From NCBI RefSeq assembly GCF_000523235.1, contig NZ_CP006850.1, positions 992,001 to 1,056,000 on the forward strand: a DNA stretch of 64,000 nt, written 5' to 3'. Positions 1 to 8,934 of this stretch are shown here, one piece after another. This DNA is from Nocardia nova SH22a (GTDB taxonomy: Bacteria > Actinomycetota > Actinomycetes > Mycobacteriales > Mycobacteriaceae). The notes under the pieces are model-generated. The model worked only from the letters and a program-made list of their open reading frames with translations, did not search any database and was not told the origin of the DNA. Position 1 is the stretch's first letter. Each line of letters starts with the position of its first letter. The translations under genes and the position numbers were made by a program.

Positions 1-194
1 GGGTGCAGGCCCCGATCCAGGCGATGGGCGGCAGTGACGACGAATTCGTCACCATGGGCGAGCTCTACGGCTGGCAGCAGCACACCGCCGCCGATCTGGC
101 CGTCGAGATGTTCGACGGCGGGCACTTCTACCTGCACGACCAGGTCGACGGCATCGCCGAACTGCTCACCGCCGAACTGGAGGCGGTGAGATGA
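1..194 (+). CDS. Thioesterase domain, C-terminal end (partial; probably tail of a mycobactin/nocobactin NRPS)
   Basis: This is the last 63 codons of a gene that begins before the window. The visible part has the end of an alpha/beta-hydrolase thioesterase of the type I/II NRPS-PKS family: a loop with the P-I-x-x-M-G-G-S-D-D pattern that carries the acidic residue region, a W-Q-x-H-T segment, and the catalytic-histidine motif FDGGHFYL. The stop overlaps the start of the ketosynthase gene as ATGA (191-194), so the two are translationally coupled. In Mycobacterium tuberculosis the order is mbtB (NRPS ending in a thioesterase), mbtC (KS), mbtD (AT-KR-ACP). The same order here suggests the fragment is the C-terminus of an MbtB-like NRPS. 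A free-standing type II thioesterase cannot be excluded because the N-terminal part is missing. Confidence 0.75.
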   Translation, partial: VQAPIQAMGGSDDEFVTMGELYGWQQHTAADLAVEMFDGGHFYLHDQVDGIAELLTAELEAVR

Positions 195-1495
195 GTGGCA
201 GACAGGACCCGATCGTCGTCACCGGCATCGGTATCGCCGCACCCGGCGGTATCGAGACCCCGGCCGACTACTGGGCGGCGGTGTCGCAGGGCCGGGATCT
301 GATCGGCCCGTTCCCGCGCGACCGCGGCTGGCCGCTCGAACGGCTGCTCACCCTGTCGGATGTGGAGGGCTGGTCGGAGGTCCGCGATGCGGGCGGATTC
401 CTCTACACCGCAGCCGAATTCGATCCGATGTTCTTCGGCATCACCCCGCGCGAGGCGGTCGCCATGGATCCGCAGCAGCGGGTGGCGCTGCGCGTGGCGT
501 GGCGGGCGCTGGAGAACGCCGGTATCAATCCCGGCGCCATCGACGGCGAGGACGTCGGTTGTTATATGGGCGCCTCGCACACCGAATACGGTCCGCACGC
601 CGCCGAGATCAACGACTACAGCGGCTACCGGGCTACCGGCACCGCACTGGGCGCGGTGGCCGGGCGGATCTCCAACTGCCTCGGTCTGGGCGGGCCGTCG
701 ATCGTGGTGGACACCGCGTGCGCGTCCTCACTGTCGGCACTGCACATGGCCGCGGCCGCCATTCGCGAGGGGGAATGCGAATGGGCGCTGGCCGGTGCGG
801 TGTGCGTGATGGGTTCGGCCGGAGCCTTTTTCGAGTTCTCCAAGAACAACGCGCTGGCCACCGACGGTCAGTGCAAACCCTATTCGGCCGATGCCGGTGG
901 CACGCTGTGGGGTGAGGGCGCCGGAATCGTCGTCCTGGAGCGGGAATCGCGCGCCCGGGAACTGGGCCACCGGATCTACGGCCGGATCCTCGCGACCCGG
1001 GTCAATCACAATGGCAGCGGTGCGCCGATCGCGGTGCCCAGCGCCGAGGCGCAGGAGCGGCTGATCCGCAAAACCGTGGCGGCGGCGGGTATCTCACCGG
1101 AACTGGTCGGCATGATCGAGGGGCATGGTACCGGTACCGCGGTCGGTGATCCGCTGGAACTGCGTGCGCTGCAACAGGTGTACGGCGGCGGCAAGGCGCG
1201 GCTGGGCTCGGTGAAATCCAATCTCGGTCACGCGCAGGCGGCGGCGGGCATGCTCGGCCTGATCAAGGTGCTGCTGAGCGGGCTGCACGGGCAGATCGCA
1301 CCCACCCGGTTCGCCGACAATCCCACCGACGATGTGGATTGGGCGGCAACGGGTCTGCGACTGGCCGCCGAACTCGAGGATTGGGAACCGCACGACGGTG
1401 TCCGCTACGGCGCGGTCTCGTCCTTCGGTGTGTCCGGCACGAATGCGCATGCCCTGCTGGCCATTCCGGCCGTGGAGGAGGAGATCCATGTCTAG
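191..1495 (+). CDS. mbtC: Stand-alone beta-ketoacyl synthase (MbtC-like polyketide synthase)
   Basis: A 434-residue stand-alone ketosynthase of the modular type I PKS family, expected to catalyse decarboxylative Claisen condensation of a malonyl-derived extender unit. The nucleophile motif DTACASS places the cysteine at about residue 177. The two histidines are in the HGTGT motif (about residue 312) and the KSNLGH motif (about residue 347), so the Cys-His-His triad is intact. The length is close to the 444 residues of M. tuberculosis MbtC. It starts at the ATGA overlap with the thioesterase gene and its stop overlaps the next gene by eight bases, so it sits in one operon with an AT-KR-ACP protein. 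Together they would form a split module that makes the short hydroxyacyl unit of a mycobactin/nocobactin-type siderophore. The assignment to that pathway rests on gene order and split architecture; the KS identity is certain. Confidence 0.85.
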   Translation: MSGRQDPIVVTGIGIAAPGGIETPADYWAAVSQGRDLIGPFPRDRGWPLERLLTLSDVEGWSEVRDAGGFLYTAAEFDPMFFGITPREAVAMDPQQRVALRVAWRALENAGINPGAIDGEDVGCYMGASHTEYGPHAAEINDYSGYRATGTALGAVAGRISNCLGLGGPSIVVDTACASSLSALHMAAAAIREGECEWALAGAVCVMGSAGAFFEFSKNNALATDGQCKPYSADAGGTLWGEGAGIVVLERESRARELGHRIYGRILATRVNHNGSGAPIAVPSAEAQERLIRKTVAAAGISPELVGMIEGHGTGTAVGDPLELRALQQVYGGGKARLGSVKSNLGHAQAAAGMLGLIKVLLSGLHGQIAPTRFADNPTDDVDWAATGLRLAAELEDWEPHDGVRYGAVSSFGVSGTNAHALLAIPAVEEEIHV

Positions 1496-4400
1496 CTACC
1501 GACTTCCGGACGGAAGTGTTCCGGTCCTGCTGTCCTCGGACACCCCGGAGGGACTCGGCAGGGAAGCCGCGGCCGTCGCCGGTTATGTGGACTCGCACGA
1601 GACCGCCACCCCGGATCGGGTGGCCGACATGCTGTTCCGCACCCGGGTCGCGCGCCGGTACCGGGCCCTGGTGATGACGTCGGATCGCGAATCGCTGCTC
1701 GCGGCCCTGCGCGCCGTGGCCGCCGGTGAGCCGCATCCGGATGTGGTGGCCTCCACGCGCGCCGCCACCCGTGGCCGCGTCGCCTATGTCTTCCCCGGTC
1801 AGGGTAGTCAGCGGCCCGGTATGGGCCGGATGCTCCACGACCGGTCGCAGGCGTATCGGACCGCGGTCGGCGAATGCGACAAGATCTTCCACGAACTCTA
1901 CGGATGGTCGCCGCTGCCGTATCTGCTGGAAGCCGATATGCCCGCCGACGACGACGCGCTCACGGTGCAGCCCGCGTTGTTCATGCAGATGGTCGGGGTG
2001 GCCGCGATGTGGCAGTCGGTCGGGGTGCGCCCGGCCGTCACCGTCGGTCACTCTCAGGGCGAGATCACCGCGGCCTACGTCTCCGGTGCGCAGACGCTGC
2101 GCGATGCCGTCCGGATCGTGACCACTCGCGCGCAGATCGTGGACGGGTTGAAGCTGTCCGGTTATTCGATGGCGGTCCTCGGCATCGATCGCGACGAGTG
2201 TGAGGATCTGCTCGCCCGGCACGCGGGGTTCGCGGAACTGTCGGTGGTCAACTCCCGGCACATCATCGCGATCTCGGGGGAGCGCCCAGCGGTGCTCGAT
2301 ATTGTCGAATCACTCAATGCGGCAGGTAAATTCGCCAAGGAGATCCGGGTCAAGTATCCCGCACACACCTCCTATGTGAGCGGTCTGCGCGACGAGCTGA
2401 GCCGCACCGTCGGCGACAATATGGACAACGACTCGTTCCTGCCCGGCACGGTCGACTTCATCGGCGCCACCTTCGGCGACAGCGTCGGCACCGACCAGTC
2501 GATCGTGGACTACTGGTATCTGAACCTGCGCAACCGGGTTCGCTTCGATCGCGCCATCGAGGTGGCCGCCGAGCGCGGCGCCGACACCTTCATCGAGATC
2601 TCCGAACATCCCACCCTCATGCTGGCGATCCAGGAGAATCTCGCCGGTACCGGATCGACGAAGCCCTTCCAGGCGCTGGGCACCTCGCGGCGCACCGCCG
2701 AGGATCTGCGGGAGTTCACCCGCAACCTGGCGACCGTCGCGGTGCACGACGCCGACTATGCGTGGGACAGCCTGTGCGACAGCGTGACCGGTGCGACCCC
2801 GTCCCTGCCGCTGCTGGATTTCCCGCATACGCAGATGAATCCCAAAGCGCTGTGGGCCCCCTATCCGTACGCCGTCGCGGAGGCGCCGCGTCCGGCGGGC
2901 GCCCGCAATGCCGACGGCACCGTCGTGCCGCAGCGCTACCGCGAGGAGTGGACCAAGCTCCGGCGCCGGAAGCTGGTGCCGCCCCGTACGATCGCGGTCG
3001 CCGACCCCGGTGGGCGATGCGATGAGCTGGTGGCGGCCATCGGCGATGCCGCGGTCCGGCACGGAGCCGCGGTCGTCACCGGCACCGACACCGCCGACAC
3101 TCTCGTGGTTCTGGTACCGCCCTCCTCCGGCAGTGCCGTCGATGATGTCGCAGCCTTCCTGGGTGAGCCCGCCTGGCCGCAACCCACCGGAGTGAGCGAT
3201 ATCTGGCTCGTCACCACCGGCGGCGAGCAGGTCCTCGACGGTGAGGTGCCCGATCCCTTCCACGCTGCCGCGCAGGCCGGATTCCGTTGTCTGGCAGCGG
3301 AATACCTCGGTGTGAGGGTCCGGCATGTCGATCTGCCCGCGGGTGACGAGCCCGTCGCGGCGGCCAAGGCGCTCGTGGGCGCCCTGCACATCGCCGGTGA
3401 ACCGGAGATCGCGGTCCGCGATGGCGGTGTGTACGCCAAGCGGCTCGTCGTCGACGATGTCGCCGCGGATCGTCCGCTGGATGCCGCCGCCTTGCGCGAG
3501 GTCGTGATCATCGGCGGGACGGGCAAACTCGGACTGGACTTCTGCGAGCGGTTCGCCGCCGCGGGCGCCGGGCGGATCACCCTGATCAGCCGTTCGGGTG
3601 GCGATGCCGCCGCGGTGGCGCGAATCGGTGAGATCGAGCGCATCGGGAAGACCGAAATCGTGCGGCGGAGTTGCGATGTGGGCGATGAGGACGCGATCGG
3701 TGCTCTCGCCGCCGAGTTCCGCGACACCCCCGTCTCACTGCTCGTCCATGCCGCCGTCGACTACGCCGCGGCCGAGGCGACCGTGACGCCGGAGACGATC
3801 CGGCTCGCGGCACAGACCAAATCGGTCGCCCTGGACCGGCTGCTGCACCACCTCCCGCTCGCCGACGACGGCCGGGTCGTGCTGTGCTCGTCACTGTCGG
3901 CCACCCTCGGCGGCCGTGGTCACCTGGTCTATTCGACGGTCAATCGACTGCTCGACGCGGCCGCTGCGCGCTATCGGGCCGAGGGCATCCGCTGCTCGTC
4001 GGTGCAGTGGGGGCTGTGGCGCGCGGTCGGGGCCGACAATGCCGAGGCGTTGGCCAAGATCAGCGGCACCGGGCTGCAGCCGATGGACGCCACCGCGGCG
4101 GTCGCGGCCGGATTCGCACCGGAATCGGCGAATACCCTGGTGGCGGCGGCGGATTGGGAACGCATCTCGGACCTGTACGCGGTCTTCGGCTATCAGCCGT
4201 TGTTCGCCGAACTGCCGGATCCGGAGCACGAACCCGATCCGGTGCCGCCCGCGGAGCCGGCCGCCGCCGCCCCGGCAGCGACCGGAGCGGACACCGCCGA
4301 ACCCGTCGCAGCCGGTGCCGACACCGCCGATGCGGTACGGTCGGCGCTGCGCACGGTGATGGGTCTGGGCAGTACCGAGTCCATCGACGGAACCATCCCA

Positions 4401-4538
4401 CTCGTCGCTCTGGGGCTGGATTCGCTACAGGCTCTGGACCTGCGCAAACGTATCGAATCGGAGTTGCGTCGAGATCTGCCGGTCACCGCCATCCTGGGCG
4501 GGGCCTCATTGGACGAGGTCGTCTCGCTTCTCGTCTGA
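1488..4538 (+). CDS. mbtD: Polyketide synthase AT-KR-ACP (MbtD-like)
   Basis: A 1,016-residue protein with acyltransferase, ketoreductase and acyl-carrier domains and no KS, complementing the stand-alone KS upstream. The AT has the entry motif FPGQGSQRPGM (about residue 103) and the active serine in GHSQG (S189). The KR has a Rossmann motif GGTGKLG (about residue 675) and a catalytic-type tyrosine in VYSTVN (Y815). The ACP carries the phosphopantetheine serine in LGLDSLQ (S979). No DH or ER is visible, so the product would keep a beta-hydroxyl. Domain order and length match M. tuberculosis MbtD (about 1,000 residues). I chose the ATG at 1488 because GGAGGAGGAG lies just before it and it overlaps the KS stop; the frame is open further upstream but that extension has no coding character. 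The protein is cytosolic. The siderophore role is supported by the iron box that follows. Confidence 0.87.
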   Translation: MSSYRLPDGSVPVLLSSDTPEGLGREAAAVAGYVDSHETATPDRVADMLFRTRVARRYRALVMTSDRESLLAALRAVAAGEPHPDVVASTRAATRGRVAYVFPGQGSQRPGMGRMLHDRSQAYRTAVGECDKIFHELYGWSPLPYLLEADMPADDDALTVQPALFMQMVGVAAMWQSVGVRPAVTVGHSQGEITAAYVSGAQTLRDAVRIVTTRAQIVDGLKLSGYSMAVLGIDRDECEDLLARHAGFAELSVVNSRHIIAISGERPAVLDIVESLNAAGKFAKEIRVKYPAHTSYVSGLRDELSRTVGDNMDNDSFLPGTVDFIGATFGDSVGTDQSIVDYWYLNLRNRVRFDRAIEVAAERGADTFIEISEHPTLMLAIQENLAGTGSTKPFQALGTSRRTAEDLREFTRNLATVAVHDADYAWDSLCDSVTGATPSLPLLDFPHTQMNPKALWAPYPYAVAEAPRPAGARNADGTVVPQRYREEWTKLRRRKLVPPRTIAVADPGGRCDELVAAIGDAAVRHGAAVVTGTDTADTLVVLVPPSSGSAVDDVAAFLGEPAWPQPTGVSDIWLVTTGGEQVLDGEVPDPFHAAAQAGFRCLAAEYLGVRVRHVDLPAGDEPVAAAKALVGALHIAGEPEIAVRDGGVYAKRLVVDDVAADRPLDAAALREVVIIGGTGKLGLDFCERFAAAGAGRITLISRSGGDAAAVARIGEIERIGKTEIVRRSCDVGDEDAIGALAAEFRDTPVSLLVHAAVDYAAAEATVTPETIRLAAQTKSVALDRLLHHLPLADDGRVVLCSSLSATLGGRGHLVYSTVNRLLDAAAARYRAEGIRCSSVQWGLWRAVGADNAEALAKISGTGLQPMDATAAVAAGFAPESANTLVAAADWERISDLYAVFGYQPLFAELPDPEHEPDPVPPAEPAAAAPAATGADTAEPVAAGADTADAVRSALRTVMGLGSTESIDGTIPLVALGLDSLQALDLRKRIESELRRDLPVTAILGGASLDEVVSLLV

Positions 4539-4604
4539 TCCGCCACGCCGCGCCACCCCGGAGTCGGCCTCATGCCGGCCGAGGGGTGGAAGTGGGCGTG
4601 CGCA

Positions 4605-4623
4605 TTAGGTTAGCGTTACCAAA
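4605..4623 (+). promoter_or_regulatory. Iron box (IdeR/DtxR-type operator)
   Basis: The sequence TTAGGTTAGCGTTACCAAA matches 15 of 19 positions of the mycobacterial IdeR consensus TTAGGTTAGGCTAACCTAA, with the left half-site perfect. It lies 34 bases before the preferred start of the ABC ATPase gene and downstream of the siderophore PKS gene, so it should place the exporter genes under iron control from their own promoter. Confidence 0.75.
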
Positions 4624-4657
4624 GTAATCGGGCTTGTCGTCTCAGACGGAGAACATT

Positions 4658-5641
4658 GTGTCGGAACCAGTAGGAGAATCGGGCGGGGCTTCGGGAGCGG
4701 ACGCCGCGATCGTCGTCGAATCGGTCGGGAAATCGTTCGGCGAGGTGAAAGCCCTACGGGACATCACCTTCAGCGTGCCGACCGGCAGTGTGCTCGGTGT
4801 GCTGGGCCCGAACGGCGCCGGTAAGACCACGACCGTGTCCATCCTGTCCACCCTCACCCGGCCGGATTCCGGGCGGGCCGTGGTCGCCGGATACGACGTG
4901 GTGACAGATGCCGCGCGGGTGCGGTCGTCGATCATGCTCACCGGACAGTACGCCGCGCTCGACGAAATGCTCAGCGGCCGTGAGAATCTGGTGCTGTTCG
5001 GCCGCCTGATGGGGCTGCGGCGCAAGGCCGCCGCCCAGCGGGCCGAGGAACTGCTCGACCAGTTCTCCCTGACCGAGGCCGGTGACCGTCGCGTCGGCCA
5101 GTACTCCGGTGGTATGCGCCGCCGCATCGATATCGCCTGCGGTCTGGTGCGCCCGCCGCGCGTCGTCTTCCTCGACGAGCCCACCACCGGACTGGATCCG
5201 GTCAGCCGCCAGAGCCTGTGGGCGCTGATCCGCTCGCTCAAGGAGCAGGGCGTCACGATCCTGCTCACCACGCAGTACCTCGAGGAAGCGGATGCGCTGA
5301 GCGACAACATCATCGTCGTCGACAAGGGCACCGTCATCGCCGAGGGCACCGCCGATCAATTGAAGGCGCGCTCGGGCGAGAGCTACTGCGAGGTGGTCCC
5401 GGTCGACGCCGCGAATGTGCCCGCCGTGGTCGCCGCGCTGTCCGAACTGGGGCAGACCACGGTCGCGGAATCGAAGGACCGGGTCTCGATTCCGGCGCCG
5501 GGTGGTGCGGTGACGCTGTCGCAGGCGCTGGAGCGGATCAACGCCGCCGATATCGAACTGATCGATATCGCGCTGCGGCGGCCGTCGCTGGACGAGGTCT
5601 TCATCCGGCTGACCCAGCCGACCGTGGGGGCGGATGTATGA
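4658..5641 (+). CDS. ABC transporter ATP-binding protein, DrrA-like
   Basis: A cytosolic ATPase subunit of a DrrA-type (daunorubicin-resistance) ABC-2 exporter, 327 residues from the start chosen here. Walker A is GPNGAGKTT, the ABC signature is YSGGMRRR, Walker B is VVFLDEPTTGLDP, and an H-loop-like TTQYLEEAD follows. The C-terminal extension after about residue 230 is typical of DrrA. The GTG at 4658 has GGAGAA a few bases upstream; an in-frame TTG at 4634 would add eight residues but lacks a ribosome site. The stop overlaps the next gene as ATGA. An iron box precedes it and a siderophore PKS lies upstream, so the likely job is export of the siderophore or a precursor; this is inference, since DrrA relatives also export glycolipids and drugs. 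Confidence 0.88.
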   Translation: MSEPVGESGGASGADAAIVVESVGKSFGEVKALRDITFSVPTGSVLGVLGPNGAGKTTTVSILSTLTRPDSGRAVVAGYDVVTDAARVRSSIMLTGQYAALDEMLSGRENLVLFGRLMGLRRKAAAQRAEELLDQFSLTEAGDRRVGQYSGGMRRRIDIACGLVRPPRVVFLDEPTTGLDPVSRQSLWALIRSLKEQGVTILLTTQYLEEADALSDNIIVVDKGTVIAEGTADQLKARSGESYCEVVPVDAANVPAVVAALSELGQTTVAESKDRVSIPAPGGAVTLSQALERINAADIELIDIALRRPSLDEVFIRLTQPTVGADV

Positions 5642-6441
5642 CGGTCACAACGAAATCCACTGCCGCACCACCGATTCCGGACGAGGAGTTCCGGGTTCCG
5701 GTCACGTTGCAGCTGAGCGCGCTCAGCGGGCGCAGTGTCCGCAGCGCCCTGCGGCAGGGCGATCTGGTGCTCGCCTTCCTGCAGCCGTTCGTGTTCTTCG
5801 TCTGCTTCTACGTCCCGCTGCGCCGATCGATGGAGGTGCCGGGGGTCGACTACGCCCAGTATCTGCTGCCGATCATCGCGGTGTTCGCGATGTTCTTCGC
5901 CTCGATGTTCGCCGGTGACAAGGCCGCGCGCGAGGTGGTCGGCGGGATGGCGACCCGGCTGCGGTCCATGCCGGTTCCGGCCTGGATCCCGGTGATCGCC
6001 CGGACCTCGGCCAGTCTGCTGCGTTCGGCCACCGCGCTGGTCGGGTCGCTGGTCATCGGCACGATCTTCGGATTCCGATTCCACGACGCCCCGGCGGCGA
6101 TCGTATTCGTCGTGGTGGTACTCGCCTTCGGCGCCGCCCTGGTCGTCGCGACCGACGCTCTGGGCACCGTCACCCGCAATCCGGAACTCAGCGGAACCGT
6201 GCTGTTCGTCCCGCAGCTGTTGCTGGTCATGACCTCGACGGGCCTCGTCCCGGCACAGGGTTTCCCGGGGTGGATCCAGCCCTGGGTGCGCAATCAGCCG
6301 GTGTCCCAGATCATCGCCGCACTGCGCGGCCTGGCCGACGGACGCTACGTCTCCGAACTCGGCGTCACGGCGGCATGGATCGTCGGTCTCCTCGTGGTCG
6401 GGGCCGTTCTGGCGGTACGGGCGGAAGGACATCGGGTATGA
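5638..6441 (+). CDS. ABC-2 type permease, DrrB-like
   Basis: A 267-residue membrane subunit with about six hydrophobic segments. They start near residue 40 with a run around LVLAFLQPFVFFVCFYVPL and end near the C-terminus with WIVGLLVVGAVLAV. The loop with PxQGFPGWIQPWVRNQPVSQIIAALR is the conserved region seen just before the last segment of DrrB/DrrC permeases. It is coupled by ATGA overlaps to the ATPase upstream and to a second, homologous permease downstream, so the transporter is probably a heterodimeric channel with an ATPase dimer. The same iron-box operon is implied. Confidence 0.85.
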   Translation: MTVTTKSTAAPPIPDEEFRVPVTLQLSALSGRSVRSALRQGDLVLAFLQPFVFFVCFYVPLRRSMEVPGVDYAQYLLPIIAVFAMFFASMFAGDKAAREVVGGMATRLRSMPVPAWIPVIARTSASLLRSATALVGSLVIGTIFGFRFHDAPAAIVFVVVVLAFGAALVVATDALGTVTRNPELSGTVLFVPQLLLVMTSTGLVPAQGFPGWIQPWVRNQPVSQIIAALRGLADGRYVSELGVTAAWIVGLLVVGAVLAVRAEGHRV

Positions 6442-7298
6442 GCGACGCGGGGAATTCCACCACGGCCGCTGCGGCCGCCGACGAGGTGGTGCGGGTAGAT
6501 CTTTCGACGTCCGTCGCACCGGGCGACCAGGCCGCGGGCGGGCTGTTGTCGCAGAGCCTGGTGGAGGCCGGGCGGCTGCTGCGCCGCTGGTCACGCCAGC
6601 CGGAGGTGATCACCTCCACGCTGATCTTCCCGATCCTGTTGCTGCTCATGTACGACCTGGTGCTGGGCCGGTCGCTGGGCGCGATGCAGGAGACCGACGC
6701 CATCTACGGTTTCGTGCCGATGATCGCGGTCGCGGGCGCCATGTACGGCGCGATGGGCACCGCCATGTCGCTGTACCAGGAACGCCAGAGCGGTCTGCTG
6801 CGCCGATTCTGGGTGCTGCCGATCCACCGCGCGGCCGGGCTGACGGGACGTTTGCTGGCCGAATGCGGTCGCGCGCTCGCCGCCACGATCGTGGTGGTCG
6901 TCGTCGGCATCGCGCTGGGCCTGCGCTTCCATGAGGGCTGGCCGGGCGTGATCGGGGTGCTGATCGTGCCGGTCATCGTGATCGCCGGATTCACACCGGT
7001 GGTGGTGATGGTCGGGGTGAGCAGCGCGGGTGACAAGGCGACCGAACTGTTCGCGATCGTGGTGCTGGTCGGCATGTTCTTCAACTCCGGATTCGTTCCG
7101 GTGCAGAACTACCCGGGCTGGTTGCAGCCGGTCGTGCGGGCCCAGCCGATGAGCTGCGCCATCGAGGCGATGCGCAATTTCACCATCGGCGGCCCGGTAC
7201 TGGTGCCGTTCCTGCAGACGGTGGCATGGGCCGTGGGGTTGATCGCGGTGTTCGGCGTACTCGCCGTCCGCGGTTATCGCCGCGCCGTACAAAGCTGA
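6438..7298 (+). CDS. ABC-2 type permease, DrrC-like
   Basis: A 286-residue permease that is a paralogue of the preceding one. It shares the signature loop, here PVQNYPGWLQPVVRAQPMSC, and the same order of hydrophobic segments. An N-terminal cytosolic stretch of about 45 residues rich in Ala/Thr/Asp precedes the first membrane segment (LIFPILLLLMYDLV). The start overlaps the previous stop as ATGA. It is the last gene of the unit, followed by a strong hairpin at 7303-7335. Confidence 0.85.
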   Translation: MSDAGNSTTAAAAADEVVRVDLSTSVAPGDQAAGGLLSQSLVEAGRLLRRWSRQPEVITSTLIFPILLLLMYDLVLGRSLGAMQETDAIYGFVPMIAVAGAMYGAMGTAMSLYQERQSGLLRRFWVLPIHRAAGLTGRLLAECGRALAATIVVVVVGIALGLRFHEGWPGVIGVLIVPVIVIAGFTPVVVMVGVSSAGDKATELFAIVVLVGMFFNSGFVPVQNYPGWLQPVVRAQPMSCAIEAMRNFTIGGPVLVPFLQTVAWAVGLIAVFGVLAVRGYRRAVQS

Positions 7299-7302
7299 CC
7301 CC

Positions 7303-7335
7303 GACCGGCCCGGGCCGCTGGTGCCCGGGCCGGTC
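7303..7335 (+). terminator. Hairpin terminator of the ABC exporter operon
   Basis: A perfect 13-bp stem (GACCGGCCCGGGC / GCCCGGGCCGGTC) with a seven-base loop begins a few bases after the permease stop. There is no long T run, as is common in high-GC actinomycetes. Confidence 0.75.
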
Positions 7336-7477
7336 GTTCCGGCAGACACACTGATCGATCCTTCCCGATTTGCTCCGAACAAGCACGTGCGCAGCGGTAA
7401 CGTCGATATTCGATTGTTTTTCTGTATATCCACGGCATCTGATCCACGGCATCCCGGACGCGAAGAAAGGACCAATC

Positions 7478-8794
7478 GTGAGGAGCCGGATAGGCAGTTG
7501 GACCGCAGTCTTGTTCGGAACAGTCGTACTCGCCGGAGGGGTGGCGATATCGGCGGCGCCGGTGTCGGCACAACCCGATACCCCGGCGGCCGCCGATGAT
7601 TTCTATATCCCGCCGCCACTACCGCCCGGACCACCGGGCACCATCCTCCGCGCCGAACCCGCATCGGTGGTGATGTCGGCCCCCGGTCAGCCGGGCGTCG
7701 TCCCGGCGATGGCGACGCGGATGATGTATCTCAGCAGCGACACCCACGATTCCCCGACCGCGGTGGTCGCGACCTACCTCCAGCCGGTACTACCTTGGAC
7801 CGGCCCGGGTGAACGCCCCCTGATCGCGTACGGCGTCGGCTCCCAGGGACAGGGCGACCAATGCGCGCCGTCGAAGGTGCTGCCGCAGCTCGCGCAATTC
7901 CACCCGCCGTACGACGTGATCGCCGAATACGATGTGGTGGCGCTGTATTCGCTGCTGTCGCGCGGTATGGCCGTCGTACTGACCGACTATCACGGTCTGG
8001 GCACACCCGATGTGCACGATTTCCTGAACCGGAAGGCACAGGCGTATGCGGTGCTGGATTCGGCGCGCGCCGCGCTCCAGCTGCCCGGCACCGGCCTGCA
8101 TCCGCAAACACCGGTGATGTTGTTCGGTTACTCCCAGGGCGGTATGGCCTCCGCGGGAGCGGCGGAACTGCAATCGACCTACGCGCCCGATCTGAACGTG
8201 CGCGGCGCGTACGTCGGCGGGCCGATCGTCGATCCGGAGAATTTCATCGGATACAACTACGGACGGCCCGGCGTCGGATCCGCCGCGCCCATGACACTCA
8301 ACGGTATTGCCGCCGATTATCCCGAGACGCGCCCGATCATCGACGCCGAGATCAACGCCGCCGGTAAGGGATTGATGAACGACGCGCTGGGCAAATGCGC
8401 CATCGCGACATCCCTCGATATGCAACTGCGGCAGGTTTCGCAGATCACGACGAGTGGACAGCCGCTCGTCGACGTGATCGACCGATCACCGGCCTTGAAA
8501 TCGGCATTCGACGATCAGCGCATCGGCTCTCGCGCGCCGTCGATGCCCGTGCTCATCTCCTCGGCCATGAACGATGAGGGAACGCCGTATCCGCCGGTCC
8601 GCGCGGTGGCCGCCGCCTGGTGCGGAGCTGGTGTGCCGGTTCAGCTGGACGCGAATACCCAGCTGCCCGCGATCACCGGCATCGTGGGCACCCACGATCT
8701 GGCCTACTTTCCGTCACTGGCCGCGGCGCAGTCGTGGATGACCGACCGGCTCGCGAATCGGCCCGCTCCGAGCAACTGCGCGGCGCTGCCGTAG
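7478..8794 (+). CDS. Secreted lipase of the LIP (secretory lipase) family
   Basis: A 438-residue exported alpha/beta hydrolase resembling the secretory-lipase family (LIP, PF03583). The first 35 residues form a signal peptide: MRSRIGS, then a hydrophobic run TAVLFGTVVLAGGVAI, then a cleavage-like AAPVSAQ. A Pro-rich linker (PPPLPPGPPG) follows. The nucleophile elbow is GYSQGG with serine near residue 218. A YHGLGTPDVHDFL segment is typical of the family, and the C-terminal THD is a plausible catalytic histidine region. The start is the GTG at 7478 because GAAAGGA lies six bases before it; earlier in-frame starts would bury the signal peptide. A terminator follows. It probably hydrolyses host or environmental acylglycerols. 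A decayed partial copy lies just downstream. Confidence 0.85.
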   Translation: MRSRIGSWTAVLFGTVVLAGGVAISAAPVSAQPDTPAAADDFYIPPPLPPGPPGTILRAEPASVVMSAPGQPGVVPAMATRMMYLSSDTHDSPTAVVATYLQPVLPWTGPGERPLIAYGVGSQGQGDQCAPSKVLPQLAQFHPPYDVIAEYDVVALYSLLSRGMAVVLTDYHGLGTPDVHDFLNRKAQAYAVLDSARAALQLPGTGLHPQTPVMLFGYSQGGMASAGAAELQSTYAPDLNVRGAYVGGPIVDPENFIGYNYGRPGVGSAAPMTLNGIAADYPETRPIIDAEINAAGKGLMNDALGKCAIATSLDMQLRQVSQITTSGQPLVDVIDRSPALKSAFDDQRIGSRAPSMPVLISSAMNDEGTPYPPVRAVAAAWCGAGVPVQLDANTQLPAITGIVGTHDLAYFPSLAAAQSWMTDRLANRPAPSNCAALP

Positions 8795-8803
8795 TCGAGG
8801 GGC

Positions 8804-8830
8804 CGGCTCCGGACACATTGTCCGGAGCCG
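8804..8830 (+). terminator. Hairpin terminator after the lipase gene
   Basis: A perfect 12-bp stem (CGGCTCCGGACA / TGTCCGGAGCCG) with a three-base loop lies ten bases after the lipase stop. There is no T tract. Confidence 0.7.
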
Positions 8831-8934
8831 CCCGTCTCGGGCTGAATTAGCCGATAGTTCGCTGGACTGTATTGTCGTCAGCCGATCGCTGTTCGTCCGC
8901 TAGGCCCCCCAAAAGAGCTCAGGAAGGACAAACG

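Noticed and set aside
4634..4657. TTG start for the ABC ATPase
   Set aside because: No ribosome site precedes it; the GTG at 4658 has GGAGAA. The eight extra residues are not typical of DrrA.
7370..7477. An earlier start for the lipase
   Set aside because: The added residues would place a non-signal sequence ahead of the signal peptide and lack a ribosome site; GTG 7478 has GAAAGGA.
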